Positions 1-5,298 of a stretch of 8,328 bases of DNA are shown one piece after another. A model generated the notes under the pieces. It searched no databases. It was not told the origin of the DNA and saw only the letters and a list, made by a program, of their open reading frames with translations. The position numbers and the translations under genes are program-made. Each line of letters begins with the position of its first letter. The first letter of the stretch is position 1. Origin of the DNA: Nocardioides sp. (lineage in GTDB: Bacteria > Actinomycetota > Actinomycetes > Propionibacteriales > Nocardioidaceae); assembly GCA_021166815.1 (NCBI GenBank), contig JAJPEO010000119.1:1-8328 (forward strand), in the 5' to 3' direction.

Positions 1-11
1 CGACCGCCGGG

Positions 12-590
12 TCACCCCGGCGTACTGGTGTCCACCACGAGGTCCGCACGGGCGCGTGTGCCGTCGGTGTCGAAGTGGGCGCGCTCGGCGGCAGCCCAGG
101 CGTCCCAGTGCTCGACGAAGGGAGGCGTCCGGCCCGCCCCCCGCGCCCGTCGTACGTCGTGCTCCGCCTCCACCCACGCCACGACCGTGGCGAGGTGGGC
201 GAACGCGGCGCTTGCGGAGCCGACCCCCTCCACGACGAGCAGGGGCTGCGGGGACACCGCCACCTCGTGGGTGTGGCGCTCCTGGTCCCAGTCGTAGTGG
301 CGGTAGCTGCCGGGACGGCCGGCCGCCAGGGGGAGCAGGAGCGTGGCGAGCTGTTCGTGGACGCTCGGCAGGCCGTCCCACCCGTCGTACAGGTCGTCCA
401 TGTGCACGACCTGGCACCGGGTACGACGCTGCAGGTCCGCGGCCAGCGTGGTCTTGCCGGACGCGGCTGGGCCGTCGATGCACACGAGGCGTCCCTCGCC
501 CAGGGTCGGCGGGCGACGTCGGAGCAGGTCCAGGACCGCGTCACCCGCCGTGGCGGGGGTGGCCCGCGCTCCCTCAGAAGGCCTGGTCAC
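12..590 (-). CDS. Uridine kinase-like P-loop NTPase
   Basis: A 192-residue cytoplasmic P-loop protein resembling the uridine kinase/phosphoribulokinase group. It probably phosphorylates a nucleoside or other small molecule, but the substrate cannot be read from sequence. A short N-terminal tail leads into a beta strand and Walker A (GPAASGKT, residues 40-47). An acidic MDDLYDGW segment (64-71) follows where kinases of this group bind substrate, then YRHYDWD (96-102) and a strand ending VVEGVG (119-124), resembling the core of actinobacterial proteins annotated as uridine kinase family. I chose the GTG at 588-590, which overlaps the last 17 bases of the upstream enzyme gene. The only upstream ATG (648-650) would add an unlikely 77-base overlap and a low-complexity Ser/Arg-rich tail. 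No convincing Shine-Dalgarno is visible, so translation is probably coupled to the upstream gene. It is the last visible gene of the minus-strand cluster; the family call is good, the exact reaction unknown. Confidence 0.8.
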   Translation of the reverse strand: MTRPSEGARATPATAGDAVLDLLRRRPPTLGEGRLVCIDGPAASGKTTLAADLQRRTRCQVVHMDDLYDGWDGLPSVHEQLATLLLPLAAGRPGSYRHYDWDQERHTHEVAVSPQPLLVVEGVGSASAAFAHLATVVAWVEAEHDVRRARGAGRTPPFVEHWDAWAAAERAHFDTDGTRARADLVVDTSTPG

Positions 591-1791
591 AGCCCCGGTA
601 GCTCGGGACGGCGTCGACGAAGCGCTCGCCCTGGAGCAGGTGGACGTCACGGACGTGCTCGAACAGCTCGCCGGACTTCGCGTGGCGGAACCACACCAGG
701 TCGCCGATGCGCAGCGAGGCCGCCGGAGCGCCGGTCAGCGGTGTCTGCACCTCGCCGGCTCCCTCCATGCCGGTCAGGGAGAGACCCGGCGGTGCCCAGG
801 GGACGGGCGCGCGGTCGGGACCGGTCGGCCCGCTCGCGATGAGGCCGCCGCCGTGGACGGTGACCAGGCCGGGGGCGGGACATCGGGTGACGCGCAGCCC
901 GAAGAACGCGGCCGGACGGGGGCGGAACGACTGGTAGTGGTCGAACAGGCTCGGCACCAGCAGGCCGGACCCGGCAGCGAGCTCGGTCACCTCGGGATCG
1001 GACGCGGTCGCCTGGATCGAGCCGGAGCCGCCGGCGTTCCAGAGCTCCAACGGCGCCACGTCGCGCAGCGCGTCGGCGATCGCGCGCCTCCGGTGGTGCA
1101 GCTGGGCCAGCGAGGCGCGCTTGATCCCCCGGACCGCGAGCGACCTGGCGCGCTGGCTGGGCACGTCGTCGGGCACGCCGGCGACCTGGCCCTCGTACGT
1201 CATGACGCCCACGAGCCGGAAGCCGGGGCGGTCCTGCACGGTCCTCGCCAGACGGACGACGTCGTCGACGTCGAACAGCGGAGAGCGCTTGGGCCCGATG
1301 TGCTGGCCGGCGACGCGCAGCCCGGCGTCCAGGTCGAGGGCGACGCGCACCTCGGCGTCGGAGCCCTGGCGTGCGCGGTCGACGAGGTCGAGGTGGGCCG
1401 GGTCGTCGACCATCACGGTGATGGAGGCGAGCGCTTCAGGGGAGGCGAGGAGCCGGGTCATGGCGCCGACGTCGGCGCTGGGGTAGGCGACGAGGATGTC
1501 GTCGCACACCCCGCTGGCGTGGAGGAACAGCGCCTCGGCGACGGTGTACGCGAGCACGCCCTGGAAGCCCTCGTGCGAGAGGGCACGACTGATGAGCGCG
1601 GGCACGCGCAACGACTTGGACGCGACCCGGATCGGCTTGCCACCGGCGCGTGCGGCCAGGTCGTGCGCATTGCGGTCGAACGCGTCGAGGTCGACGACGG
1701 CGAGCGGAGTGGCCAGCGGCTGCGGGTGGTGGCGTACGGCACCGTCCAGCCGCGACCACAGGCGGTTGCGCTCGACGAGGTGGTCGCTCAC
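574..1791 (-). CDS. Amino acid deaminase/aldolase (D-threonine aldolase-like, PLP)
   Basis: A 405-residue fold-III PLP enzyme of the alanine racemase/D-threonine aldolase/D-serine dehydratase superfamily. It probably cleaves or deaminates a D-beta-hydroxy amino acid in the cytoplasm. The N-terminal TIM-barrel domain starts with PLAVVDLDAFDRN (residues 29-41), a typical opening, and the RVASKSLR segment carries the predicted PLP Schiff-base lysine, K59. The C-terminal beta domain holds VHGGGLIASG and a final FRHAKSGELFEH block (368-379). There H370 is a candidate metal ligand, but the residue two positions on is lysine (K372), where D-threonine aldolase and eukaryotic D-serine dehydratase carry Asp or Cys. 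Length fits the family. The GTG start at 1789-1791 overlaps the stop of the upstream membrane gene (GTGA), indicating translational coupling; a longer in-frame extension upstream is non-coding shadow. The family is confident, substrate and metal use are not. Confidence 0.88.
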   Translation of the reverse strand: MSDHLVERNRLWSRLDGAVRHHPQPLATPLAVVDLDAFDRNAHDLAARAGGKPIRVASKSLRVPALISRALSHEGFQGVLAYTVAEALFLHASGVCDDILVAYPSADVGAMTRLLASPEALASITVMVDDPAHLDLVDRARQGSDAEVRVALDLDAGLRVAGQHIGPKRSPLFDVDDVVRLARTVQDRPGFRLVGVMTYEGQVAGVPDDVPSQRARSLAVRGIKRASLAQLHHRRRAIADALRDVAPLELWNAGGSGSIQATASDPEVTELAAGSGLLVPSLFDHYQSFRPRPAAFFGLRVTRCPAPGLVTVHGGGLIASGPTGPDRAPVPWAPPGLSLTGMEGAGEVQTPLTGAPAASLRIGDLVWFRHAKSGELFEHVRDVHLLQGERFVDAVPSYRGCDQAF

Positions 1792-2237
1792 TCGATGCCC
1801 CGCTTGCGCAGGATCGCCTCGATGTCCGCGAGGTCGTCGTCGACGGCGGTGCTCGGAGCCGCAGCGCCGGGGCGCGGCGCAAGCGCGCTCTGCGGAGCCT
1901 CGGCGCCTCGCACCGTGGCGGAACGCTGGGCCCGGCCGAGCTGCCGGTCGCGGATGAAGCCGCTGATGACGAAGAGCACTCCAGCGAGCGCGGCGAGCCC
2001 GATGCCGGTCCAGGTGAGCGGGTCGAGGACCAGCCCCGAGGCCCAGTCGGCGATGGAGGTGCCGATCTCGGTGAACATCTCGAGGGTGCCGGTGAGCCAC
2101 GCGGCCGCCGGCAGCAGCGTGAAGCCCAGTGCCCGCAGCCCGTTGGCCGCTCCGCGACGCCGGAACGCCAGCCAGGTCCAGATGAGTCCGCCGGCGGTCA
2201 GCGCCGCGGCGAGTGCCGCCCAGGTTGCCTCGTCCAC
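1788..2237 (-). CDS. Conserved small membrane protein, three predicted helices
   Basis: A 149-residue membrane protein with no recognised enzymatic motif. Three hydrophobic segments are visible, at about residues 6-25, 36-55 and 75-95, separated by short Arg-containing loops (RRRG after helix 1, RDRQ after helix 3). A cytoplasmic-looking Ala/Pro-rich tail ends in the acidic block VDDDLADIEAILRKRGIE (132-149). Similar tails occur in small actinobacterial membrane proteins of unknown function, as I recall them. The GTG start (2235-2237) is preceded by a GGGAG ribosome binding site nine bases upstream. It is the first gene of the minus-strand cluster and shares the four bases GTGA with the next gene. 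Whether it helps the downstream PLP enzyme or is only co-transcribed cannot be decided here. Confidence 0.75.
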   Translation of the reverse strand: MDEATWAALAAALTAGGLIWTWLAFRRRGAANGLRALGFTLLPAAAWLTGTLEMFTEIGTSIADWASGLVLDPLTWTGIGLAALAGVLFVISGFIRDRQLGRAQRSATVRGAEAPQSALAPRPGAAAPSTAVDDDLADIEAILRKRGIE

Positions 2238-2302
2238 GGGTCCACACTCCCACAGCGCCCAACCGGTGACGGGCCGTCGGCCCGCGTGCGGGAGAATGCG
2301 GT
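2238..2302. promoter_or_regulatory. Divergent promoter region with overlapping inverted repeats
   Basis: This 65-base gap must hold the start signals for both the minus-strand operon and the sseB-like gene. Two GC-rich inverted repeats sit in it and share four bases: CGGGCC-GTC-GGCCCG (2270-2284) and CCCGC-GT-GCGGG (2281-2292). GAGAAT (2292-2297) is a possible -10 element for sseB that overlaps its ribosome binding site. No clear -35 element is visible on either strand. The repeats could form an operator, but perfect short palindromes are common by chance in DNA this GC-rich. Confidence 0.4.
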
Positions 2303-2815
2303 GTGCACTTCGACGAGCCCCGCAACATCCCGGACCCGGGATTCGCCGGTGACACCGGTGAGGCCGACCCTGAGCTGGCCGTCCTGCTCGAGCAGCACGC
2401 GGCCGGCTCGATCCCGTCCGGCCAGGTGCTGGCGCGCCTGCAGGACTGCCGGCTGCTGGTGCCGGTCGTGGCAGTGCTGGGCGAGGTCGAGATCGACGAG
2501 CACGGGCTGGCCCACGACAAGACCTCGGACATGGCTGCGGTCCTGATCCAGTCGGCGCAGGGTCGCACGGGCCTGCTCTCCTTCACCTCCACCGCCAGCC
2601 TGCAGCAGTGGGACCCCGAGTCCCGTCCGGTGCCGGTCCCGGCGCGCATGGCCGCGGTCGCCGCGCTGCAGGACGGCGCGGCTGCACTCCTGGTCGACCT
2701 GGCCGGGCCGGCCCGCTTCGTCGTGAGCGGCGAGGACCTGGACCGCCTGGCGGCCGGCTGGCGGCTGGTCGGCGTGGGGCAGGGCTACGGCTGGATTGGT
2801 CCCACCGGGGAATGA
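2303..2815 (+). CDS. SseB family protein
   Basis: A 170-residue soluble protein of the SseB N-terminal-domain family (named for the Salmonella type III secretion protein). The family is widespread in actinobacteria that lack type III secretion, and its function there is not established. After a disordered start, the domain runs from about residue 24 to 165. It contains the characteristic LLVPVVA strand (51-57), the DKTSDMAAVLIQ block near 72-83 and the LLSFTSTASLQQWDP block near 90-104. There is no signal peptide or membrane segment. The GTG start at 2303 lies eight bases after GGAG (2291-2294); a GTG two bases earlier is in another frame. The gene is transcribed away from the minus-strand operon and ends just before the infC promoter, whose predicted -35 lies inside its last codons. 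No terminator separates it from infC, so some read-through is possible. Confidence 0.85.
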   Translation: MHFDEPRNIPDPGFAGDTGEADPELAVLLEQHAAGSIPSGQVLARLQDCRLLVPVVAVLGEVEIDEHGLAHDKTSDMAAVLIQSAQGRTGLLSFTSTASLQQWDPESRPVPVPARMAAVAALQDGAAALLVDLAGPARFVVSGEDLDRLAAGWRLVGVGQGYGWIGPTGE

Positions 2816-2826
2816 TGCGTTAGCCT
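2796..2826 (+). promoter_or_regulatory. Predicted promoter of the infC operon
   Basis: TAGCCT (2821-2826) fits the actinobacterial TAnnnT -10 consensus. TTGGTC (2796-2801) is a plausible -35, with a 19-base spacer that is slightly long. Transcription would begin near 2832-2834, giving a leader of about 265 nt before infC. The prediction is by eye only. Confidence 0.5.
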
Positions 2827-2839
2827 TCCGTGTTGACCG

Positions 2840-2995
2840 ATGTGCATGACCCCCGGGTTGTGCGCATCCATCCAAGCGGAGGCGCGGCCACCACCCGTCT
2901 CCCACCCGCATCGACCAGCAGCACCAGGTCGTCGGGTCCGGTCCCCAGTGACACAGGCAGGACTCTGCTGGGCTCCTTCGGGAGGCGTGTCGTGA
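2840..2995 (+). CDS. Possible 51-codon upstream ORF in the infC leader
   Basis: An ATG-started frame of 51 codons lying wholly inside the predicted infC leader, starting about seven bases after the likely transcription start. Its product (begins MCMTPGLCAS) resembles nothing I know. It contains three consecutive prolines at codons 17-19, a sequence type known to slow ribosomes, just downstream of the antiterminator arm. Its TGA (2993-2995) lies two bases before the attenuator stem, so a terminating ribosome would cover the stem's 5' arm. The start codon lies within a 7-bp potential hairpin (2839-2845 with 2862-2868). No ribosome binding site precedes it. An alternative GTG frame, 2830-3033, stops inside the terminator tail. 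Translation of either is unproven, and open frames of this size arise by chance in high-GC DNA. Confidence 0.22.
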   Translation: MCMTPGLCASIQAEARPPPVSHPHRPAAPGRRVRSPVTQAGLCWAPSGGVS

Positions 2996-2997
2996 CT

Positions 2998-3036
2998 GGC
3001 TTCCGCTTGGAGACAAGTGGAAGCCCTTTCTGATTT
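2998..3036 (+). terminator. Intrinsic terminator/attenuator upstream of infC
   Basis: The 12-base arm GGCTTCCGCTTG (2998-3009) pairs fully with CAAGTGGAAGCC (3014-3025), with one G-U pair, closing a GAGA tetraloop of the stable GNRA type. The tail CTTTCTGATTT follows, moderately U-rich. It sits between the predicted promoter and infC in the sense orientation, about 60 bases before the start codon. It therefore reads better as a regulated attenuator than as the end of sseB, although the second role is possible too. Confidence 0.72.
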
Positions 3037-3049
3037 CAGTGCCCGTTGA

Positions 3050-3079
3050 GGTGTCTGTCAGGACGGGCCTCCGGACACC
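3050..3079 (+). promoter_or_regulatory. Stem-loop just upstream of the infC ribosome binding site
   Basis: GGTGTCTG (3050-3057) can pair with CGGACACC (3072-3079), with one U-G pair, and the loop can form a small inner AGG/CCT stem. It lies nine bases before the GGAGG at 3088-3092. It could position or limit ribosome access to infC, or be part of an L20-responsive structure; no function is shown by sequence alone. Confidence 0.4.
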
Positions 3080-3087
3080 CGATCACT

Positions 3088-3092
3088 GGAGG
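3088..3092 (+). promoter_or_regulatory. infC ribosome binding site
   Basis: GGAGG lies four bases before ATT at 3097. This strong site, placed only before the ATT, decides the infC start despite the non-standard codon. Confidence 0.75.
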
Positions 3093-3096
3093 ACCC

Positions 3097-3780
3097 ATTA
3101 GCACCGAGCTGCGCATCAACGAGCGGATCCGCGTACCCGAGGTCCGGCTCGTCGGACCCAACGGCGAGACCGTTGGGATCGTGCCGACCGACCAGGCACT
3201 GAAGCTGGCCCAGGAGGCCGACCTCGACCTCGTCGAGATCGCCCCCCAGGGACGTCCGCCGGTCTGCAAGCTCATGGACTACGGCAAGTTCAAGTACGAG
3301 AACGCCCAGAAGGCTCGCGAGGCGCGTCGCAACCAGACGAACGTGATCATCAAGGAGATGAAGCTTCGTCCGAAGATCGACCAGCACGACTACGAGACCA
3401 AGAAGGGTCACGTCGTGCGGTTCCTCGGCGCGGGCGACAAGGTCAAGATCACGATCATGTTCCGCGGCCGTGAGCAGCACCGCCCCGAGCTCGGCTTCCG
3501 CCTGCTGCAGAAGCTGGCCGAGGACGTGCAGGAGCTGGGCTTCGTCGAGTCGGCGCCCAAGCAGGACGGCCGCAACATGATCATGGTGCTCGGCCCGCAC
3601 AAGAAGAAGGCCGACGCCAAGGCGGACCACGAGGCGGCCAAGACGGCCAAGGCCGAGCGGCGTGCCGAGCGGGAGGCCGACGAGCAGGCCGAGCGCGACG
3701 CTGCCCACGCTGCTGGGCCGGTCGCCGCCAAGAAGGAGCGGCGTCGCTCCGAGAACCTCGACGCCGACATCGACGTGTGA
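3097..3780 (+). CDS. infC: Translation initiation factor IF-3
   Basis: IF-3 binds the 30S subunit, blocks early 50S joining and checks the start codon and initiator tRNA. The 227-residue protein has the IF3 N-terminal domain (about 4-73, opening [17 protein letters not shown] and including the family signature [11 protein letters not shown] at 58-68), a basic linker, and the C-terminal domain (about 81-166, with EMKLRPKID and [13 protein letters not shown]). A charged Ala/Lys/Glu/Arg tail (167-227) extends it well beyond the roughly 180 residues of the Escherichia coli protein; such tails occur in actinobacterial IF-3. I place the start at ATT (3097-3099), preceded by GGAGG at 3088-3092, because the protein then begins STELRIN as the family does. 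The only upstream alternative, TTG at 3046, adds a non-conserved stretch read through the leader stem-loop. AUU is the start used by E. coli infC, where it permits autoregulation. It is the first gene of the translation operon, 63 bases before rpmI. Confidence 0.95.
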   Translation: MSTELRINERIRVPEVRLVGPNGETVGIVPTDQALKLAQEADLDLVEIAPQGRPPVCKLMDYGKFKYENAQKAREARRNQTNVIIKEMKLRPKIDQHDYETKKGHVVRFLGAGDKVKITIMFRGREQHRPELGFRLLQKLAEDVQELGFVESAPKQDGRNMIMVLGPHKKKADAKADHEAAKTAKAERRAEREADEQAERDAAHAAGPVAAKKERRRSENLDADIDV

Positions 3781-3843
3781 CCCGCGGGCGCCCGCAGGCG
3801 CACGCCACCCACTGACGAGACCGCAACAGGAAGAAGAGTCACC

Positions 3844-4038
3844 ATGCCGAAGAACAAGACCCACTCGGGCGCCAGCAAGCGTTTCCGCGTGACGGGCTCG
3901 GGCAAGATCCGCCGCCAGAAGGCCGGTCTGCGCCACAACCTGGAGAAGAAGCCGTCGAAGATGACGCGCCGCATGTCGGGCACCACCGAGGTCGCCAAGG
4001 CCGACGTTTCGCGCGCCAAGAAGCTGCTGGGTCTCTGA
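3844..4038 (+). CDS. rpmI: 50S ribosomal protein L35
   Basis: A 64-residue, highly basic large-subunit protein of normal L35 length. It begins [20 protein letters not shown], the standard L35 opening (small Lys/Thr-rich start, then KRF.VTG.GK.R), continues with [10 protein letters not shown] (30-39, the family's R.H.L..K..K block) and ends AKKLLGL. The ATG follows AGGAAG (3828-3833) at ten bases. It lies between infC and rplT as in most bacteria. Its stop codon lies within one arm of a 7-bp inverted repeat. Confidence 0.97.
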   Translation: MPKNKTHSGASKRFRVTGSGKIRRQKAGLRHNLEKKPSKMTRRMSGTTEVAKADVSRAKKLLGL

Positions 4039-4066
4039 TCCTGCTTCACCGTCCCACCCCAGAGAC
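4031..4066 (+). repeat. Inverted repeat spanning the rpmI stop and rpmI-rplT gap
   Basis: GTCTCTG (4031-4037) and CAGAGAC (4060-4066) are perfect reverse complements separated by 22 bases. The left arm contains the start of the rpmI stop codon, and the right arm ends 13 bases before the rplT ribosome binding site. A TTTCCC follows, but the stem is too short and the loop too long for a good terminator. It could affect translation coupling between the two ribosomal protein genes. Confidence 0.4.
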
Positions 4067-4091
4067 TTTCCCAAGCACCAAGGAGTAAGAG

Positions 4092-4478
4092 ATGGCTCGC
4101 GTCAAGCGCGCAGTGAACGCCCAGAAGAAGCGTCGGACCACCCTCGAGCGCGCCAGCGGTTACCGCGGCCAGCGCTCGCGCCTGTACCGCAAGGCCAAGG
4201 AGCAGGTCACCCACTCGCTGGTCTACAGCTACAACGACCGGCGCAAGAACAAGGGCAACTTCCGCAAGCTGTGGATCCAGCGCATCAACGCTGCGGCCCG
4301 TGCCAACGGCATGACGTACAACCGCTTCATCCAGGGCCTCGGCCTCGCCGGCGTCGAGGTCGACCGCAAGGTGCTGGCCGACCTGGCCGTCAACGACGCG
4401 CCCGCCTTCGCCGCGCTCGTCGAGCTGGCCAAGAACGCGCTGCCCGAGGACGTCAACGCGCCCAAGGTCTCCGCCTGA
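4092..4478 (+). CDS. rplT: 50S ribosomal protein L20
   Basis: L20 is an early 23S rRNA-binding assembly protein of the large subunit. In several bacteria it also represses this operon by binding its own mRNA. The 128 residues begin [15 protein letters not shown], the conserved L20 opening, with the long basic N-terminal arm including [19 protein letters not shown] (20-38). The globular C-terminal RNA-binding domain follows ([23 protein letters not shown]), and the short extension after residue 115 ends NAPKVSA, slightly longer than the E. coli protein. AAGGAG (4080-4085) lies six bases before ATG. The methyltransferase gene begins five bases after its stop. The possible leader regulation is relevant because L20 is the likely effector. 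Confidence 0.97.
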   Translation: MARVKRAVNAQKKRRTTLERASGYRGQRSRLYRKAKEQVTHSLVYSYNDRRKNKGNFRKLWIQRINAAARANGMTYNRFIQGLGLAGVEVDRKVLADLAVNDAPAFAALVELAKNALPEDVNAPKVSA

Positions 4479-4483
4479 TCTCC

Positions 4484-5263
4484 GTGCAGCCCCTCACCGC
4501 GAGCAACGCTCGCGTCAAGGATGCACGCAAGTTGAGCCGCCGCTCGGTCCGCGCCGAGCGGCGGCTCTTCCTTGCTGACGGTCCGAAGGCCGTCGAGGGC
4601 GCGCTCGGGGTCGACGAGGTGGTCGTGGAGGTCTTCGCGACCGCCGGGGCCCTGGAGGAGCACGCCGACCTGCTCGAGTCCGCCCCCCGCGTCACGGTCG
4701 TCGACGAGCGGGCGCTGGCGTCGTTGTCGGACTCGGTCACGCCGGCCGGACTCGTGGCGGTGTGCCGCCACTTCGACGCTCCACTGGAGCACGTCGTGAG
4801 GGCCTCTGCCCGCCTGCTGGTGATCTGCGCCGACGTGCGCGACCCGGGCAACGCCGGCACGGTGATCCGGACGGCGGACGCCGCGGGCGCCGATGCGGTG
4901 GTCCTGGCCGGCCACTCGGTCGACCTCTACAACCCCAAGACCATCCGGGCCAGCGTGGGCAGTGCCTTTCACCTGCCGATCGCCGTGGCGCCCGACCCTG
5001 CCGCCGCCGTGCGTGCCGCTCGCGCCCGAGGCCTCACGGTCCTCGCCGCGGACGGCGCCGGCGAGCTCGGCCTCTACGACGCCGACCTGACCGGACCCAC
5101 GGCGTGGCTCTTCGGCAACGAGGCATGGGGACTGCCCCAGGAGCTCGCCGTCCTCGCCGACCACCGCGTCGCCATCCCGATCCACGGGCACGCCGAGAGC
5201 CTCAATCTCTCCACCGCCGCGGCGGTGTGCCTCTACGCCAGCGCGGCGGCCCAGCGGGGCTGA
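4484..5263 (+). CDS. SpoU/TrmH-family RNA 2'-O-methyltransferase
   Basis: A 259-residue SAM-dependent enzyme of the SPOUT class that probably methylates a ribose 2'-OH in rRNA or tRNA. The N-terminal substrate-binding domain (about 5-90) includes KDARKLSRRSVRAERRLFLADGP, typical of the family. All three catalytic SPOUT motifs are present: NAGTVIRTADAAGADAV (motif 1, N123 and R129), FGNEAWGLP (motif 2, from F210, with N212 and E213) and ESLNLSTAAAV (motif 3, from E238, with N241). The motifs support an active enzyme with the usual trefoil knot. GTG at 4484 is chosen because it lies five bases after the rplT stop and gives the usual length. No Shine-Dalgarno is visible, so coupling to rplT is likely. 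A SpoU gene after rplT is the usual actinobacterial order. The target nucleotide is not determined; a thiostrepton-resistance-type (TsnR) role is possible but less likely here. Confidence 0.9.
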   Translation: MQPLTASNARVKDARKLSRRSVRAERRLFLADGPKAVEGALGVDEVVVEVFATAGALEEHADLLESAPRVTVVDERALASLSDSVTPAGLVAVCRHFDAPLEHVVRASARLLVICADVRDPGNAGTVIRTADAAGADAVVLAGHSVDLYNPKTIRASVGSAFHLPIAVAPDPAAAVRAARARGLTVLAADGAGELGLYDADLTGPTAWLFGNEAWGLPQELAVLADHRVAIPIHGHAESLNLSTAAAVCLYASAAAQRG

Positions 5264-5286
5264 CCGGCCCGCGACCCTCCCCGCAC

Positions 5287-5298
5287 TAGGGTGAGGCA
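5287..5298 (+). promoter_or_regulatory. Leaderless-type promoter for the PAS histidine kinase
   Basis: TAGGGT (5287-5292) is followed by six bases and then ATG (5299), the spacing expected when transcription starts at or within a base or so of the start codon. No usable ribosome binding site exists, since GAGG lies only two bases from ATG. No clear -35 is seen. Confidence 0.6.

Larger units (their letters stand above)
2833..3096 (+). ncRNA. infC leader RNA, candidate attenuator with antiterminator
   Basis: This untranslated leader can fold in two exclusive ways. The arm CAAGCGGAGGC (2873-2883) can pair over 11 positions (one G-U) with 2999-3009. Those same bases form the 5' side of the terminator hairpin at 2998-3025. 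Pairing with the upstream arm would therefore prevent the terminator and allow transcription into infC. Further possible stems are 2839-2845/2862-2868, a UUCG-capped hairpin at 2973-2984, and 3050-3057/3072-3079 just upstream of the infC ribosome binding site. In Bacillus, the infC-rpmI-rplT operon is known to be attenuated by ribosomal protein L20 binding its leader. A similar L20 or translation-sensing control here is inference, and this leader does not match any family that I can name with certainty. Confidence 0.6.

Noticed and set aside
343..2352. A 669-codon open frame on the plus strand opposite the aldolase operon
   Set aside because: The translation is low-complexity and resembles no family, while the opposite strand carries complete domain motifs.
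574..2649. A 691-codon open frame on the minus strand covering the aldolase, the membrane gene and antisense of sseB
   Set aside because: Only the part up to the GTG at 1791 encodes conserved protein. Upstream it is antisense or shifted frame over two other well-supported genes, a usual artefact in high-GC DNA.
2833..2862. TTGACC at 2833-2838 as the infC -35 element
   Set aside because: At 17-18 bases downstream there is no TAnnnT-like -10, while TAGCCT at 2821 gives a better promoter.
2830..3033. A 67-codon GTG frame upstream of infC as an independent protein gene
   Set aside because: It lies within the predicted leader, starts only three bases after the -10 hexamer and ends within the terminator tail; composition shows no family. 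Kept only as a possible regulatory upstream frame.
3784..3795. Perfect 12-base palindrome GCGGGCGCCCGC after infC as a terminator
   Set aside because: As a hairpin it has only four stem pairs, has no T-run, and lies inside an operon before rpmI.
3058..4214. Long minus-strand frames opposite infC, rpmI and rplT
   Set aside because: They are shadows of ribosomal and initiation factor genes and have repetitive Leu/Val/Arg composition.
5257..5270. GGGC/GCCC inverted repeat after the methyltransferase gene as a terminator
   Set aside because: Four-pair stem with no T-run; not distinguishable from GC-rich background.
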